The notes under the pieces were generated by a model. It worked only from the letters and a program-made list of their open reading frames with translations, was not told where the DNA came from and ran no database searches. The translations under genes were made by a program, and so were the position numbers. A stretch of DNA of 64,000 bases from JACDAL01 sp963849115 (GTDB lineage: Bacteria; Actinomycetota; CADDZG01; WHSQ01), in contig CAWKGK010000010.1 of assembly GCA_963849115.1 (NCBI GenBank), forward strand, positions 12,939-76,938, written 5' to 3'. This document shows positions 48,589-57,870 of this stretch, one piece after another; positions within the stretch are counted from its first letter, which is position 1; each line of letters begins with the position of its first letter.

Positions 48589-49104
48589 ATGGACATAGAG
48601 ATGGTTCGCGGCGACATAACCCGGCAGACGGTCGACGCCATCGTCAACGCAGCCAACAAGTCCCTGCTGGGAGGAGGAGGCGTGGACGGCGCCATCCACA
48701 GAGCCGGGGGACCTCGCATCCTTGCGGAGTGTAGGGAGATCCGGGCCGAGCGCTATCCGGACGGTCTGCCCACCGGCCAGGCCGTCGCCACGACGGGGGG
48801 CGAGCTACCGGCGAAATGGGTCATCCACACGGTCGGGCCCGTCTACGCCAAGTCCGAGGACCGCTCGCACCTGCTCGCCTCCTGCCACGCCGAGTCACTG
48901 CGCGTGGCGGACGAGCTGGGGGCGCACAGCGTTGCGTTCCCCGCCATCTCGACCGGGATCTACGGCTACCCCCTGAAGGAGGCCGCGCCGGTCGCGCTCA
49001 AGGCCGTGCGCACGGCCCCCACCAAGGTCGAACGGGTGCTGTTCGTACTGTTCGATGAAGCCGCCTTAAGAGCCTTCGAGGCGGCCGCGGCGTCGAACCA
49101 GTAG
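48589..49104 (+). CDS. Macrodomain (O-acetyl-ADP-ribose deacetylase-like) protein
   Basis: The 171-residue macrodomain has 'EMVRGDITRQTVDAIVNAAN', 'KSLLGGGGVDGAIHRAGGPR', 'LPTGQAVATTGGELPAKWVI', 'HTVGPVY' and 'SVAFPAISTGIYGYPLKEAA'. NAAN, the GGGGVDGAIH loop and AISTGIYGYP are those of MacroD/YmdB-type enzymes that hydrolyse O-acetyl-ADP-ribose or remove ADP-ribose from proteins. It is cytosolic. A NAD-metabolism or ADP-ribosylation role is inferred; no ADP-ribosyltransferase is visible nearby. Confidence 0.92.
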   Translation: MDIEMVRGDITRQTVDAIVNAANKSLLGGGGVDGAIHRAGGPRILAECREIRAERYPDGLPTGQAVATTGGELPAKWVIHTVGPVYAKSEDRSHLLASCHAESLRVADELGAHSVAFPAISTGIYGYPLKEAAPVALKAVRTAPTKVERVLFVLFDEAALRAFEAAAASNQ

Positions 49105-49114
49105 GCCGCTCACC

Positions 49115-49169
49115 GCCGAGTGGTGGTCAGATGCTCCTTATGGTTGCCGTCACCTCACCACCACTCGGC
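49115..49169. repeat. REP-like palindrome between macrodomain and kgd genes
   Basis: GCCGAGTGGTGGT (49115-49127) and ACCACCACTCGGC (49157-49169) are perfect 13-bp arms around a 29-nt loop starting TCAGATGCTCC, the reverse complement of the end of the 47332-47388 loop. Located between convergent gene ends. Confidence 0.9.
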
Positions 49170-49180
49170 ATGAAAAGGGG

Positions 49181-52100
49181 TTAGAGGCCCAGGGCCTCGG
49201 TGACCAGTTCCTCCTGCTCCTGCTCGTGCACTTTGTGGTTGCCGGTGGCGGGGCTGGCGCTCTCGGCCCGGGCGACATGGGTCAGCTTCAGGGGAGCGAA
49301 GTCCATGCGGTGGAGGCGGGCATGGATGAAGGCCCACGCCCCCATGTTCGCTGGCTCCTCCTGCGCCCAGCACAGACTCGACGCGTTTGGATACGTCTTG
49401 ATTAGCTCCTCGATCTGTTCCTGAGGGAACGGGTAGAGCTGCTCGACGCGCACAATCGCGGCGCGGCCCCCGTCTTCGTCGCGCTTGTCCTTCAATGCGT
49501 AGGCAAACTTGCCGCTGCAGAGAATGATGCGCTCGACTTCGTCCTTGGAGCCGATCCAGGGATCGTCCATGATCTCTCGAAAAGAGCCGTCGGTGAGCTC
49601 CTCGGTGGCGCTGCGCGCGTGGGGCGATCGCAGCAGCGACTTCGGAGTCATCACCACAAGCGGCTTTCTGACCGTGCGATGCATCTGGCGCCGGAGCACA
49701 TGGAAGTATTGGGCGGGAGTGGACGGCTGAACCACCTGCAGGTTGTCCTCGGCGCAGAGTGTGAGAAAGCGTTCCAGCCGGGCGCTGGAATGCTCCGGCC
49801 CTTGTCCCTCGTAACCGTGCGGCAGCAGCAGGACGAGGCCACTGGTCTGGTCCCACTTGTCTTCGCCGGCGGCAATGTACTGGTCGATCACCACCTGAGC
49901 GCCGTTCGCAAAGTCGCCGAACTGCGCCTCCCATAACACCAGCGCATCCCCGTTGGCGACCGAGTAGCCGTACTCGAAACCGAGCACCGCGTTCTCCGAC
50001 AGCAGGCTGTCAAAGGCCCTAAAGGGGGCCTGGTCATCGCCGACGTGGTTGAGCGCCATGTACTCCTCGCCGGTGCGGTAATCGGCGAAGACCGAGTGCC
50101 TCTGGCTGAAGGTGCCGCGCCGGGAGTCCTGTCCCGACAACCGCACCCGCAGTCCCTCGAGAAGAAGGGATCCGAACGACAGCAGCTCCGCGTGTGCCCA
50201 GTCGATGGCGTCGTCGGCAAGCAACGATCGTCGGCGTTCGAGCATCTTCTTGAGCTTTGGGTGAGGCTCGAAGTCGGCGGGCCATGACGTGAGCACGTCG
50301 TGGATGTGCTCCAGACGCTCTCGCTCGACCCCGGTCTTGACCAGGGACAACACACCCTCTGCCTCTGGTGGAGGCGACGCTTGCAGATCCGATTGGGGGG
50401 CAGAGTTTCTGGTCTCTTCGAAAGCCTTGTCCAACCGCGAGCGGAAATTATCGAGCAGCTTCTCTGCCTCATCAACGGTCAGCTCGTTGCGGTTCACGAG
50501 CTTCTCGGTGTAGATCTTGCGCAACGAGCGCCGATCGGCGATGTTCTGGTACATCAAAGGCTGCGTGAACGAAGGGTCGTCGACCTCCTGATGACCGTGT
50601 CTCCTATAGCAAACGAGATCGATCACCACGTCCGAGGTGTACTCCTGTCGGTATTCGAAAGCGAGACGCGCCACTCTCACGCAGGCTTCGGGATCATCTC
50701 CGTTGACGTGGAAGATGGGGGCCTGGATCATCTTGGCGATGTCGGTTGCATAGGTGCTGGAGCGTCCTTCTGTCGGCGAAGTCGTGAACCCGATGTTGTT
50801 GTTTACGACGACGTGAATCGTGCCGCCGGTGCGATATCCGGATAGCTGCGACATGTTGAACGTCTCGGCAACCACCCCCTGGCCTGCAAAGGCTGCGTCA
50901 CCATGGAGCAGCACCGGCAGAATCCTGAAATGGCCGGTAGGACCGATGAGGCCTTGCTTGGCGCGCGCCATTCCCTCGACGACGGGGTCGACGGACTCGA
51001 GATGAGACGCGTTCGAACTCAAGATCACGGCGAGGTCCTTGCCCGAACGCGACGTGAAGCGCCCCGTCATACCGAGGTGGTACTTGACATCGCCTGACCC
51101 CTGCACGGTCTCAGGATCGATGTCTCCTTGGAACTCGTGGAACATGTCCTGCAAGGATTTCCCGACGATGTTAGCGAGGACGTTCAGCCGGCCCCGGTGC
51201 GACATGCCCATCACCGTCTCAACCATGCCCTGCTCGGCCGCCTCCTCGAGCAATGCATCGAGCATTGGTATGACCGCGTCGGCACCCTCGAGCGAGTAGC
51301 GGCGCTGGCCCGTGTATTTCGAATGCAGGAAGCGCTCAAATGCTTCCGCTGCATTGAGCCGATCGAGTATGTGCTTCTTCTCGTCGAGGGTGAGCACGCG
51401 TTGCGTGGAGGACTCGACTCGCTCTTGGATCCAGCGCTTCCGCTCGGGATCGGAGATGTGCATGTATTCGATGCCGATGGTTCCGCAATAGGCGTCGCGA
51501 AGCGTGTCGAGGATGTCTCGGAGCGATTCCCGGCGGGGTCCGCCGAGCGCGTCGGTCAGGAACTCCCGATCGAGGTCCCACACCGTGAGGCCGTAGGTCG
51601 CAATGTCGAGCTCGGGATGGCGCAGCACCTCCGAGCCAATCGGGTTGAGCTCCGCAAGCATGTGACCCCGTACACGGTGCATGTTGATCAGTTGACTGAC
51701 ATGCGATTGCTTTTCGAGATAGAGATCGGTGTCATCCGCCGTTGCCCGGTCACGTCGCCAGCGCGCCGGATCGTAGGGCACCCCGAGCGATGCGAAGATC
51801 TCGTCGTAGAAACGCTCCCCGCCCAAGAGGAGGTCGTGGATGTAGGCGAGGAACTGGCCCGACTCGGCCCCCTGTATCACGCGATGATCGTAGGTGCTCG
51901 TCAACGTAACGATCTTGCTGACCGCGACGTGCGCGAGCATCCTCTCGTCCGCGGCCTCGTACTCGGTGGGATAACCGATCGAGCCGACACCAACGATCAG
52001 ACCCTGGCCCAACATCAGGCGCGGCACCGACTGACTCGTGCCCACGGTCCCCGGGTTGGTGATCGTTACCGTTGTGTCCTGGAAGTCCGAGGGAGCCAGC

Positions 52101-52783
52101 TTGTTTGAACGCACCTTGCGAATGACCTCTTCATAGGCTGCCAGGAAACTCGAGAAATCGAGCGAGTCTGCGTCCTTGATGTTGGGGACAAGAAGTGTGC
52201 GGCCTCCGGAGCGCTCGACGTCGACGGCGAGCCCTAGATTGACGTTCTTGTGCTGCACGAGATAGGGATCGCCCGAGACCTCCGTGTAGCTGGCCTTCAT
52301 CGCAGGACGCGCCTTCAGCGCCTTCAGGACCGTCCACGCGATGATGTGCGTGAACGACACCTTGCCCGAGCGCCTGTCTCTGAGATAACGGTTCACCACG
52401 CGCCGGTTCTCTTCGAGCAGCTTCGCAGGGATGGTTCTCACCGAGGTTGCGGTGGGAACCTGCAGTGAGGTCTCCATGTTCTCGGCGATTCGGGCGGCCA
52501 CGCCGCGCAGCGGAACGGCTTCTTCGGGCGGCTTCCCATCTGCAGAAGACTCTTGAGTGGCGCGCGACTCCGTGGCGGTTGGCTTGGTCTCGACGCGCTC
52601 CTCGGGGGCGCGCTCCGCCTGACGCTCAGGAGCCTCGGCCGTGCGGGACTTGGCCGGCCGGTAGTCCTCGAAGAACTCCCTCCAAGACTCTGTGACCGAC
52701 TGAGGGTTCTCTTGAAACTGCCGGTACATGTCCTCGACAAGCCACTCGTTGGGCCCGAAGCGCTGCTTGTTTTCCTTGTCCAC
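49181..52783 (-). CDS. kgd: Multifunctional 2-oxoglutarate decarboxylase/dehydrogenase (Kgd/SucA-like)
   Basis: The 1200-residue protein has the actinobacterial Kgd layout. It starts with an E1 N-terminal helix ('FGPNEWLVEDMYRQFQENPQ'). A disordered Glu/Ala/Pro linker (about 45-90) follows, then an E2 succinyltransferase-like catalytic domain (about 95-330, 'STYDHRVIQGAESGQFLAYI'), then the E1 decarboxylase domain with 'LINMHRVRGHMLAELNPIGS', 'GMSHRGRLNVLANIVGKSLQ' and 'HGDAAFAGQGVVAETFNMSQ' (ThDP-binding). It lacks a lipoyl domain. It catalyses 2-oxoglutarate decarboxylation for the TCA cycle, and in other actinobacteria is linked to the GarA/PknG kinase switch. It is convergent with the macrodomain gene and divergent from MFS. 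Confidence 0.94.
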   Translation of the reverse strand: MDKENKQRFGPNEWLVEDMYRQFQENPQSVTESWREFFEDYRPAKSRTAEAPERQAERAPEERVETKPTATESRATQESSADGKPPEEAVPLRGVAARIAENMETSLQVPTATSVRTIPAKLLEENRRVVNRYLRDRRSGKVSFTHIIAWTVLKALKARPAMKASYTEVSGDPYLVQHKNVNLGLAVDVERSGGRTLLVPNIKDADSLDFSSFLAAYEEVIRKVRSNKLAPSDFQDTTVTITNPGTVGTSQSVPRLMLGQGLIVGVGSIGYPTEYEAADERMLAHVAVSKIVTLTSTYDHRVIQGAESGQFLAYIHDLLLGGERFYDEIFASLGVPYDPARWRRDRATADDTDLYLEKQSHVSQLINMHRVRGHMLAELNPIGSEVLRHPELDIATYGLTVWDLDREFLTDALGGPRRESLRDILDTLRDAYCGTIGIEYMHISDPERKRWIQERVESSTQRVLTLDEKKHILDRLNAAEAFERFLHSKYTGQRRYSLEGADAVIPMLDALLEEAAEQGMVETVMGMSHRGRLNVLANIVGKSLQDMFHEFQGDIDPETVQGSGDVKYHLGMTGRFTSRSGKDLAVILSSNASHLESVDPVVEGMARAKQGLIGPTGHFRILPVLLHGDAAFAGQGVVAETFNMSQLSGYRTGGTIHVVVNNNIGFTTSPTEGRSSTYATDIAKMIQAPIFHVNGDDPEACVRVARLAFEYRQEYTSDVVIDLVCYRRHGHQEVDDPSFTQPLMYQNIADRRSLRKIYTEKLVNRNELTVDEAEKLLDNFRSRLDKAFEETRNSAPQSDLQASPPPEAEGVLSLVKTGVERERLEHIHDVLTSWPADFEPHPKLKKMLERRRSLLADDAIDWAHAELLSFGSLLLEGLRVRLSGQDSRRGTFSQRHSVFADYRTGEEYMALNHVGDDQAPFRAFDSLLSENAVLGFEYGYSVANGDALVLWEAQFGDFANGAQVVIDQYIAAGEDKWDQTSGLVLLLPHGYEGQGPEHSSARLERFLTLCAEDNLQVVQPSTPAQYFHVLRRQMHRTVRKPLVVMTPKSLLRSPHARSATEELTDGSFREIMDDPWIGSKDEVERIILCSGKFAYALKDKRDEDGGRAAIVRVEQLYPFPQEQIEELIKTYPNASSLCWAQEEPANMGAWAFIHARLHRMDFAPLKLTHVARAESASPATGNHKVHEQEQEELVTEALGL

Positions 52784-52924
52784 TCAGATCACCGTCACGG
52801 TCGAATTCGACTCTCTCAAGTTGAAGCGGGCAATCCAGACTAATTGCTCGGTGAGAGCTTGGATGTAAGCGACACAATCGCCGTGAGGAATACGCTCGCC
52901 AAGAGACCCGTTAGCGTCAATCAG

Positions 52925-54121
52925 ATGCGTACAGTCAAAGTTCCGGACAAGCGCGCCCTTGCGCCGGAGTCGGTTCCGACCCCGACTCGGCTTTTGTCGC
53001 CGCTGTTCGTCCTCGTCACCTTGTCCACCTTCGCCTACTTCACCTCGGTGGGAGCGCTCCAACCGACGCTGCCCCGCTTCGTCGAGGGACCGCTCGGCGG
53101 AGGCAGCGTCGCGGTGGGCCTGTCGGTGGGGGTCTTCAGCATCGCAGCCGTGCTCATGCGGCCCTTCGGCGGCTATCTCTCGGATGTACACGGCCGCCGC
53201 ATAACGATCGTGCTGGGGGCGGCCACCGTGGCCGCTGCCATCCTGTGCCAGATCTGGGTCGAGTCTCTGGCATGGCTTGTGCCGCTGCGAGTGGCGTCCG
53301 GTGTGGGTGAGGCGCTCTTCTGGGTCGGCGCCGCGGCGGCGGTGAGCGACCTCGCCCCCGAGAACCGCCAAGGGGAAGCGGTCAGCTACTTCTCGCTGGC
53401 GCTTTACGGCGGCCTGGTATTGGGCCCGGTGCTGGGAGAGACGATCCTCGGCCAAGACTCTTACGGGAATGTGTGGCTGCTCGCAGCCGGGCTCGCAGGG
53501 CTTGCCGCCCTGCTTGGGATTGCCGTCGGGGACACCAGGCCCGACGATGGTACGAACTCGGTCTCGGGCTGGCGCCGCTTCGTACATCCTGGAGCGTTCC
53601 TGCCGGGAACGGTGCTGGCGACCAGCATGCTGGGGCTCGGCGGCTTCTTCACCTTTGTCCCCCTCTACGCGCTCGAGCTCGGCATGTCGGGCTCGAAGCT
53701 GGTGTTCGCGCTTTTCTCGGGAATCGTGCTGGTGATCCGATCCCTGGGGGCCCGGCTCCCGGACCGCCTCGGCTCCCTGAAGAGCGCCCGCGGCGCACTC
53801 AGTGGGCAGGCGGCAGGCCTCTCGATAGCAGCGCTTTGGCAAACACCCACGGGTCTGCTGGTGGGAACGGTCGTGTACGCGCTGGGTCAGTCGCTGGCGT
53901 TCCCGGCGCTCATGTCGATGGCGGTCGGTCGCGCCAGGGCGTCCGAGCGGGGTGCCGTGGTCGGGACCTTCTCGGCGTTCTTCGACTTTGGCTTCGGCCT
54001 CGGTGCAGTGGCGCTGGGAGCGGTCGCCGGGACGATGGGATATGCGGGCTCGTTCCTGGTGGGGGCCGCGGTGGCGCTGGGCGGCCTCGTGCTTCTAAGC
54101 GTGCGCGCCGACTCGATCTAG
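52925..54121 (+). CDS. MFS transporter (12 TM)
   Basis: From ATG 52925 (the frame is open to 52844) the protein has 398 residues and 12 hydrophobic helices. Loop 2-3 carries the MFS motif 'FGGYLSDVHGRRITIVLGAA' (GGxLSDxxGRR); helix 4 includes 'PLRVASGVGEALFWVGAAAA'; motif C-like 'YGGLVLGPVLGETILG' is in helix 5. This suggests a drug or metabolite exporter in the DHA family, substrate unknown. It is divergent from kgd, 141 bp apart, and convergent with the DHFR-like gene. Confidence 0.88.
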   Translation: MRTVKVPDKRALAPESVPTPTRLLSPLFVLVTLSTFAYFTSVGALQPTLPRFVEGPLGGGSVAVGLSVGVFSIAAVLMRPFGGYLSDVHGRRITIVLGAATVAAAILCQIWVESLAWLVPLRVASGVGEALFWVGAAAAVSDLAPENRQGEAVSYFSLALYGGLVLGPVLGETILGQDSYGNVWLLAAGLAGLAALLGIAVGDTRPDDGTNSVSGWRRFVHPGAFLPGTVLATSMLGLGGFFTFVPLYALELGMSGSKLVFALFSGIVLVIRSLGARLPDRLGSLKSARGALSGQAAGLSIAALWQTPTGLLVGTVVYALGQSLAFPALMSMAVGRARASERGAVVGTFSAFFDFGFGLGAVALGAVAGTMGYAGSFLVGAAVALGGLVLLSVRADSI

Positions 54122-54177
54122 ACGGTACGTGCCGCTAGGAGGTCCTCAACTGATCGAGAGCGCCGCCGGCCCCCGAC

Positions 54178-54774
54178 CTACCCCTCGGCGACCGGCCGGT
54201 AGGTACACACGTTCACGCCCGTGCCGCTGGTGACCGTGGAGACCAGCTCGAGCGTGCGACGCGCACCGTCGTCGGGGAAAATCGTCTTGCCGCCGCCGAG
54301 GATCACCGGCATGATCAGGAGCCGGAGCTCGTCGACCAGGCCCTCGCGCAGGAGGGTGCGCGCGAGCGTGGAGCTCCCCATGACCAACAGGTCACCGCCG
54401 TCGGTCTCGTGCAACTCCCGGATGCGGGCGACGGCCTCATCGCCGGGGATACGACTGGTGTTGTCCCACGTCAGCTCGTCGTCGCCCAGCGTCTCGGACA
54501 CCACGTACTTCGGGATGGCGTTCATCTGGTCGGCGAACGGGTCGCCGGCTCGCCCGGGCCACGCCGCGGCCATCGTCTGCCACGTGCGGCGCCCGAACAG
54601 CAGGGCCTGGGTCTCGATCATCGCTTCGTCGAAGGCACTGCCCACCACCTCCGGTTCGAAGAATGGGTGCGTCCAGCCGCCGTGGGCGAAGCCACCGTCC
54701 GTGTCTTCGTCGGGTCCGCCCGGCGCCTGCACGACGCCGTCCAAGCTCATGAACTCAATGATCACGATGCGCAT
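54178..54774 (-). CDS. Dihydrofolate-reductase-like (RibD C-terminal domain) protein
   Basis: The 198-residue protein has 'MRIVIIEFMSLDGVVQAPGG', 'MIETQALLFGRRTWQTMAAA', 'GDDELTWDNTSRIPGDEAVA', 'GDLLVMGSSTLARTLLREGL' and 'VDELRLLIMPVILGGGKTIF'. This is the stand-alone RibD-C/DHFR-like family (YyaP/YwjB type) that binds NADPH; its substrates are mostly unknown. It is cytosolic. Nearby genes are not related in pathway. A RibD-type reductase is also fused to RibA at 31525-32925. Confidence 0.88.
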   Translation of the reverse strand: MRIVIIEFMSLDGVVQAPGGPDEDTDGGFAHGGWTHPFFEPEVVGSAFDEAMIETQALLFGRRTWQTMAAAWPGRAGDPFADQMNAIPKYVVSETLGDDELTWDNTSRIPGDEAVARIRELHETDGGDLLVMGSSTLARTLLREGLVDELRLLIMPVILGGGKTIFPDDGARRTLELVSTVTSGTGVNVCTYRPVAEG

Positions 54775-54880
54775 GGGACTCGCTCCTCTTCCTCGCTCCG
54801 GGGGGTACGGCGATCTAGACCGTCACGCCGCTCCAGAATCATCGCCCTCACTCGATCAGAACCACTTCGCGACAGGTGGC

Positions 54881-55672
54881 CTAGACGGCCACGACCTCAT
54901 TGGTGAGGGAGCCGAGCCCGTCGATCTCGACAGTGACCACGTCGCCCGGCTTCATGTAGGCGCCGGTCCCCAGCGCCACCCCGGCCGGCGTCCCGGTGGC
55001 GATGACGTCGCCGGGCTCCAGTGAAAACGTGTGGGAGCAATAGGAAACCAGCGCGGGCACCTTGAATATCAGTTGGGAGGTGCTCGAGTCCTGGCGGATC
55101 TCTCCGTTGACCAGCGAGCGAATCCCGAGGTCGTGGGGGTCCGAGATGTCGTCCGGCGTAACCACCCAGGGCCCGAAGGGCGCGAAGGTGTCGAAGCTCT
55201 TGCCCCTGAACCACTGCCCGTCGGAGAGCTGCGCCACGCGCTCGGAGACGTCGTTGAAGCAGGCATAGCCTCCGATGGCGGCGACCGCCTGCTCGGCCGA
55301 CACGCCGCGAGCCGGCGCGCCGATCACAACGGCCAACTCGGCCTCGTAGTCGAGCTTGACCTCACCCTTGGGCATCTCGATGGCATCGCCTGGGCCGATC
55401 ACGCAACTCGACGGCTTCGAGAAAAGCAGCGGCTTCTCGGGGGGCTGGGCATTGGTCTCGCGCGCATGGTCGAGATAGTTGAGCCCGATGCAGATGATTT
55501 TTCCCGGACGCCTTACCGGCGGCCCAAAGACTGCGTCCTCAAGCGCCAGTCCCTTGCCTATCGGCGACGAGGGAGCACGGCAGAGGTGATCGACCAACGT
55601 GCCCGGCAAGGGGTAGCAACGATCCGCTTCGATGCGGGCGGGACGTCCGTCGGCGAGGGTGGCGAGGCGCAC
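54881..55672 (-). CDS. Fumarylacetoacetate hydrolase family protein
   Basis: The 263-residue protein shows the FAH fold: 'KIICIGLNYLDHARETNAQP', 'VKLDYEAELAVVIGAPARGV' (metal-binding E..E), 'YACFNDVSERVAQLSDGQWF', 'RGKSFDTFAPFGPWVVTPDD' and 'GDVIATGTPAGVALGTGAYM'. It is a divalent-metal-dependent C-C bond hydrolase or decarboxylase acting on a 2-hydroxy-4-oxo acid (hydroxyhydroquinone, fumarylpyruvate or acylpyruvate-type substrate). It diverges from the cysteine-desulfurase-like gene. It is isolated, so the substrate cannot be narrowed. Confidence 0.9.
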   Translation of the reverse strand: MRLATLADGRPARIEADRCYPLPGTLVDHLCRAPSSPIGKGLALEDAVFGPPVRRPGKIICIGLNYLDHARETNAQPPEKPLLFSKPSSCVIGPGDAIEMPKGEVKLDYEAELAVVIGAPARGVSAEQAVAAIGGYACFNDVSERVAQLSDGQWFRGKSFDTFAPFGPWVVTPDDISDPHDLGIRSLVNGEIRQDSSTSQLIFKVPALVSYCSHTFSLEPGDVIATGTPAGVALGTGAYMKPGDVVTVEIDGLGSLTNEVVAV

Positions 55673-55763
55673 GGCGACTCCTTATCGATGGAGGAGTTCG
55701 ACATTCGATTCTGACTGCGACACCCTATGCTGCAAGCGACCAGGTCAGGAGGTCCGCCAACAC

Positions 55764-57014
55764 ATGGCTCTTCAAGATATGCCGCTCGATGTGGAGCACC
55801 TTCGCAAGCGCTTTCCGGCGCTGGCTGCGCGCAAGGGTGATGTCTTCGTCGACTCGCCGGGAGGCACCCAGGTACCGGCCGAAGTGATCGACGCCATGGC
55901 CGTCTACCTCGAGCGCAGCAATGCCAACGCCGGTGGGGCCTTCGCCACCAGCGCCGCCACCGACAGGGTGATCTCCGAGGCCCGCCGAGCGGGCGCCGAT
56001 CTCCTCGGTTGTTCGCCGGACGAGGTCGTCTTCGGGCCCAACATGACGACGCTGAACCTGTCGTTGTCGCGCTCGATCGCCCGCACTCTGGGGCCGGGCG
56101 ACGAGGTGATCGTGACTCGCCTCGACCACGACGCCAATATCGCACCATGGTTGGCGGCGGCAGAGGACAAGGGGGCCGCGATCAGATGGGTCGACATCGA
56201 CCCCTCCGACTGCACTCTCGACCTTCGCTCTCTGGAGGAAGCGCTGAACCCGAGCACGCGCGTGGTCGCCTTCACTCTCGCCTCGAACGCTACCGGGACT
56301 ATCAGCGCAGCGGCGCGTGTGGTCGAAATGGCGCGCACGACTTCTGCGCTGGTAGTGGCAGACGCAGTCCACTTCGCTCCTCACCGCCTGATCGATGTCA
56401 CGAGCTTGGACGTCGATGTACTGCTGTGCTCGCCGTACAAGTTCTTCGGGCCTCACCTCGGCGTGATGTTCGGACGACGCAGCCTGCTGGAGGAATTGGA
56501 GCCTTACAAGGTGCGCCCGGCATCCGACGAGGTCCCCCACCGCTTCGAGACCGGGACGCTGAGCCACGAGGCTCTCGCCGGGTTCACCGCCGCGGTGGAC
56601 TACCTCGGCGGTCTCACCGCTCCTGCCTTCGACCGGCGCGCGGGCTTAGCGGCCGGAATGGCGGCGGTCTTGGAGCACGAAAGGACGCTCGCCGGCCTTT
56701 TTCTCGATCGCATCGAGGCGATCCCCGGTGTGCGGCTGTACGGCATCTCGGAGCGGGCGCGGCTCGATGAGCGCACGCCGACCTTTGCTCTGACGGTGGA
56801 GGGCGTGACTCCGAGGGCCGCGGCCGAAGACCTCGGGAGAAGGGGCATCTACGCGTGGGACGGCAACTACTACGCCCTCGCGGTCATGGAGCGGCTCGGG
56901 CTTCAGGCCTCGGGCGGCGCCCTGCGCATCGGCTTCTGTCACTTGAACACTCCCGAGGAGGTCGAGCGAGTGGGGGCCGAGCTGGCCCGGCTAGCTGAGG
57001 GGGCCGCGTCCTAG
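55764..57014 (+). CDS. Cysteine-desulfurase-like aminotransferase class V (VC1184/TIGR01976 family)
   Basis: From ATG 55764 (AGGAGGT, spacing 9) the product is 416 residues. Fold-type I PLP enzyme motifs are 'GDVFVDSPGGTQVPAEVIDA', 'NANAGGAFATSAATDRVISE', 'VIVTRLDHDANIAPWLAAAE', 'LVVADAVHFAPHRLIDVTSL' (PLP-ring Asp) and the Schiff-base Lys in 'LLCSPYKFFGPHLGVMFGRR'. The family is SufS-like in sequence but its substrate is not established; cysteine desulfuration is not assured. No suf genes are adjacent. It converges on the methyltransferase with 4 bp overlap. Confidence 0.88.
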   Translation: MALQDMPLDVEHLRKRFPALAARKGDVFVDSPGGTQVPAEVIDAMAVYLERSNANAGGAFATSAATDRVISEARRAGADLLGCSPDEVVFGPNMTTLNLSLSRSIARTLGPGDEVIVTRLDHDANIAPWLAAAEDKGAAIRWVDIDPSDCTLDLRSLEEALNPSTRVVAFTLASNATGTISAAARVVEMARTTSALVVADAVHFAPHRLIDVTSLDVDVLLCSPYKFFGPHLGVMFGRRSLLEELEPYKVRPASDEVPHRFETGTLSHEALAGFTAAVDYLGGLTAPAFDRRAGLAAGMAAVLEHERTLAGLFLDRIEAIPGVRLYGISERARLDERTPTFALTVEGVTPRAAAEDLGRRGIYAWDGNYYALAVMERLGLQASGGALRIGFCHLNTPEEVERVGAELARLAEGAAS

Positions 57015-57817
57015 ACGTCCCACCACAGGGTCGCCATGTCCCCCGGCTGCAAGACTCCCTGCTCTCCCAGCAACTCGTCGATCTCTGAATCCCGCTCCCG
57101 GCCCAGACACAAGCGGCGGCGGACGAACGCGACCAGCTCCGGCCTCGTCCGGGACCGATCCGGTGGGTTTCGTTTCCAGTGCTCGAGATGCGCATCTATC
57201 CCTGCCTCGACGAGAACCGCCAGGGCGTCCTCACAGGTCGGTCCCTGGGGGCGATCGAGGCCGTGGAAGTGCCGCCACAGGTGATTGAGTGCGACCTGAG
57301 GGTGGTGAGCGGTGAGCTCGGCGACGACGCGGATGCCCGCATGTCGGCCGAGGGCAAGAGCAAAAGGGGTCAGAGCGGCGACGTTGTAGAAGACGTTGGC
57401 GCAGATGACGACGTCGACCGGCGGTGCTTCAGCCGACACTTCGGGCCATGTGCCCTGGATCTCGCGATGGTCGACGCCCAGCCGGTCCGCCTCGCGGGAG
57501 AACGTCTCGAGCATGGCCGCGCTCTCGTCGAGCGCCACGATCACACCCGCGCGGCCGGCCAGGGGGAGGCTCGACGCTCCACCTCCCGCTCCTACGTCCA
57601 GCACGGAGCCGGACGGGGGCAGGACCTCCAGGGCGCGCCGGTGGGCCGGGCTTTGCTCCCCCTCCGATGAAAGGAACAGCGAGGGCGGAAATCCCCACGG
57701 CGACTCCGGGGCTCTCTCGAGGATGTGCTGAGGGATGGCCCAGGCGGCGAGCTGGGCGGCCCACTCCTCTTGCGCAGTCGTTTGTTTCACCCTCGCTCTG
57801 CTGGTAATCGTTGACAT
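57011..57817 (-). CDS. Class I SAM-dependent methyltransferase
   Basis: The 268-residue protein has motif I 'SGSVLDVGAGGGASSLPLAG' (GxGxG), 'VIVALDESAAMLETFSREAD' (acidic ribose-binding residue) and motif 'VDVVICANVFYNVAALTPFA', a Rossmann methyltransferase with a helical C-terminus ('GEQGVLQPGDMATLWWDV'). The acceptor is unknown. It is cytosolic. It converges on the cysteine-desulfurase-like gene; the upstream region is divergent to the secreted-protein pair. Confidence 0.88.
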   Translation of the reverse strand: MSTITSRARVKQTTAQEEWAAQLAAWAIPQHILERAPESPWGFPPSLFLSSEGEQSPAHRRALEVLPPSGSVLDVGAGGGASSLPLAGRAGVIVALDESAAMLETFSREADRLGVDHREIQGTWPEVSAEAPPVDVVICANVFYNVAALTPFALALGRHAGIRVVAELTAHHPQVALNHLWRHFHGLDRPQGPTCEDALAVLVEAGIDAHLEHWKRNPPDRSRTRPELVAFVRRRLCLGRERDSEIDELLGEQGVLQPGDMATLWWDV

Positions 57818-57870
57818 TTCCTGTTATTAATCTCCACCAGAGGTGCTGCGGACATCACCTGAGGTGACTC

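Noticed and set aside
52784..53842. 352-aa minus-strand open frame opposite the MFS gene
   Set aside because: Antisense shadow, Arg/Glu/Gln low complexity, no domain.
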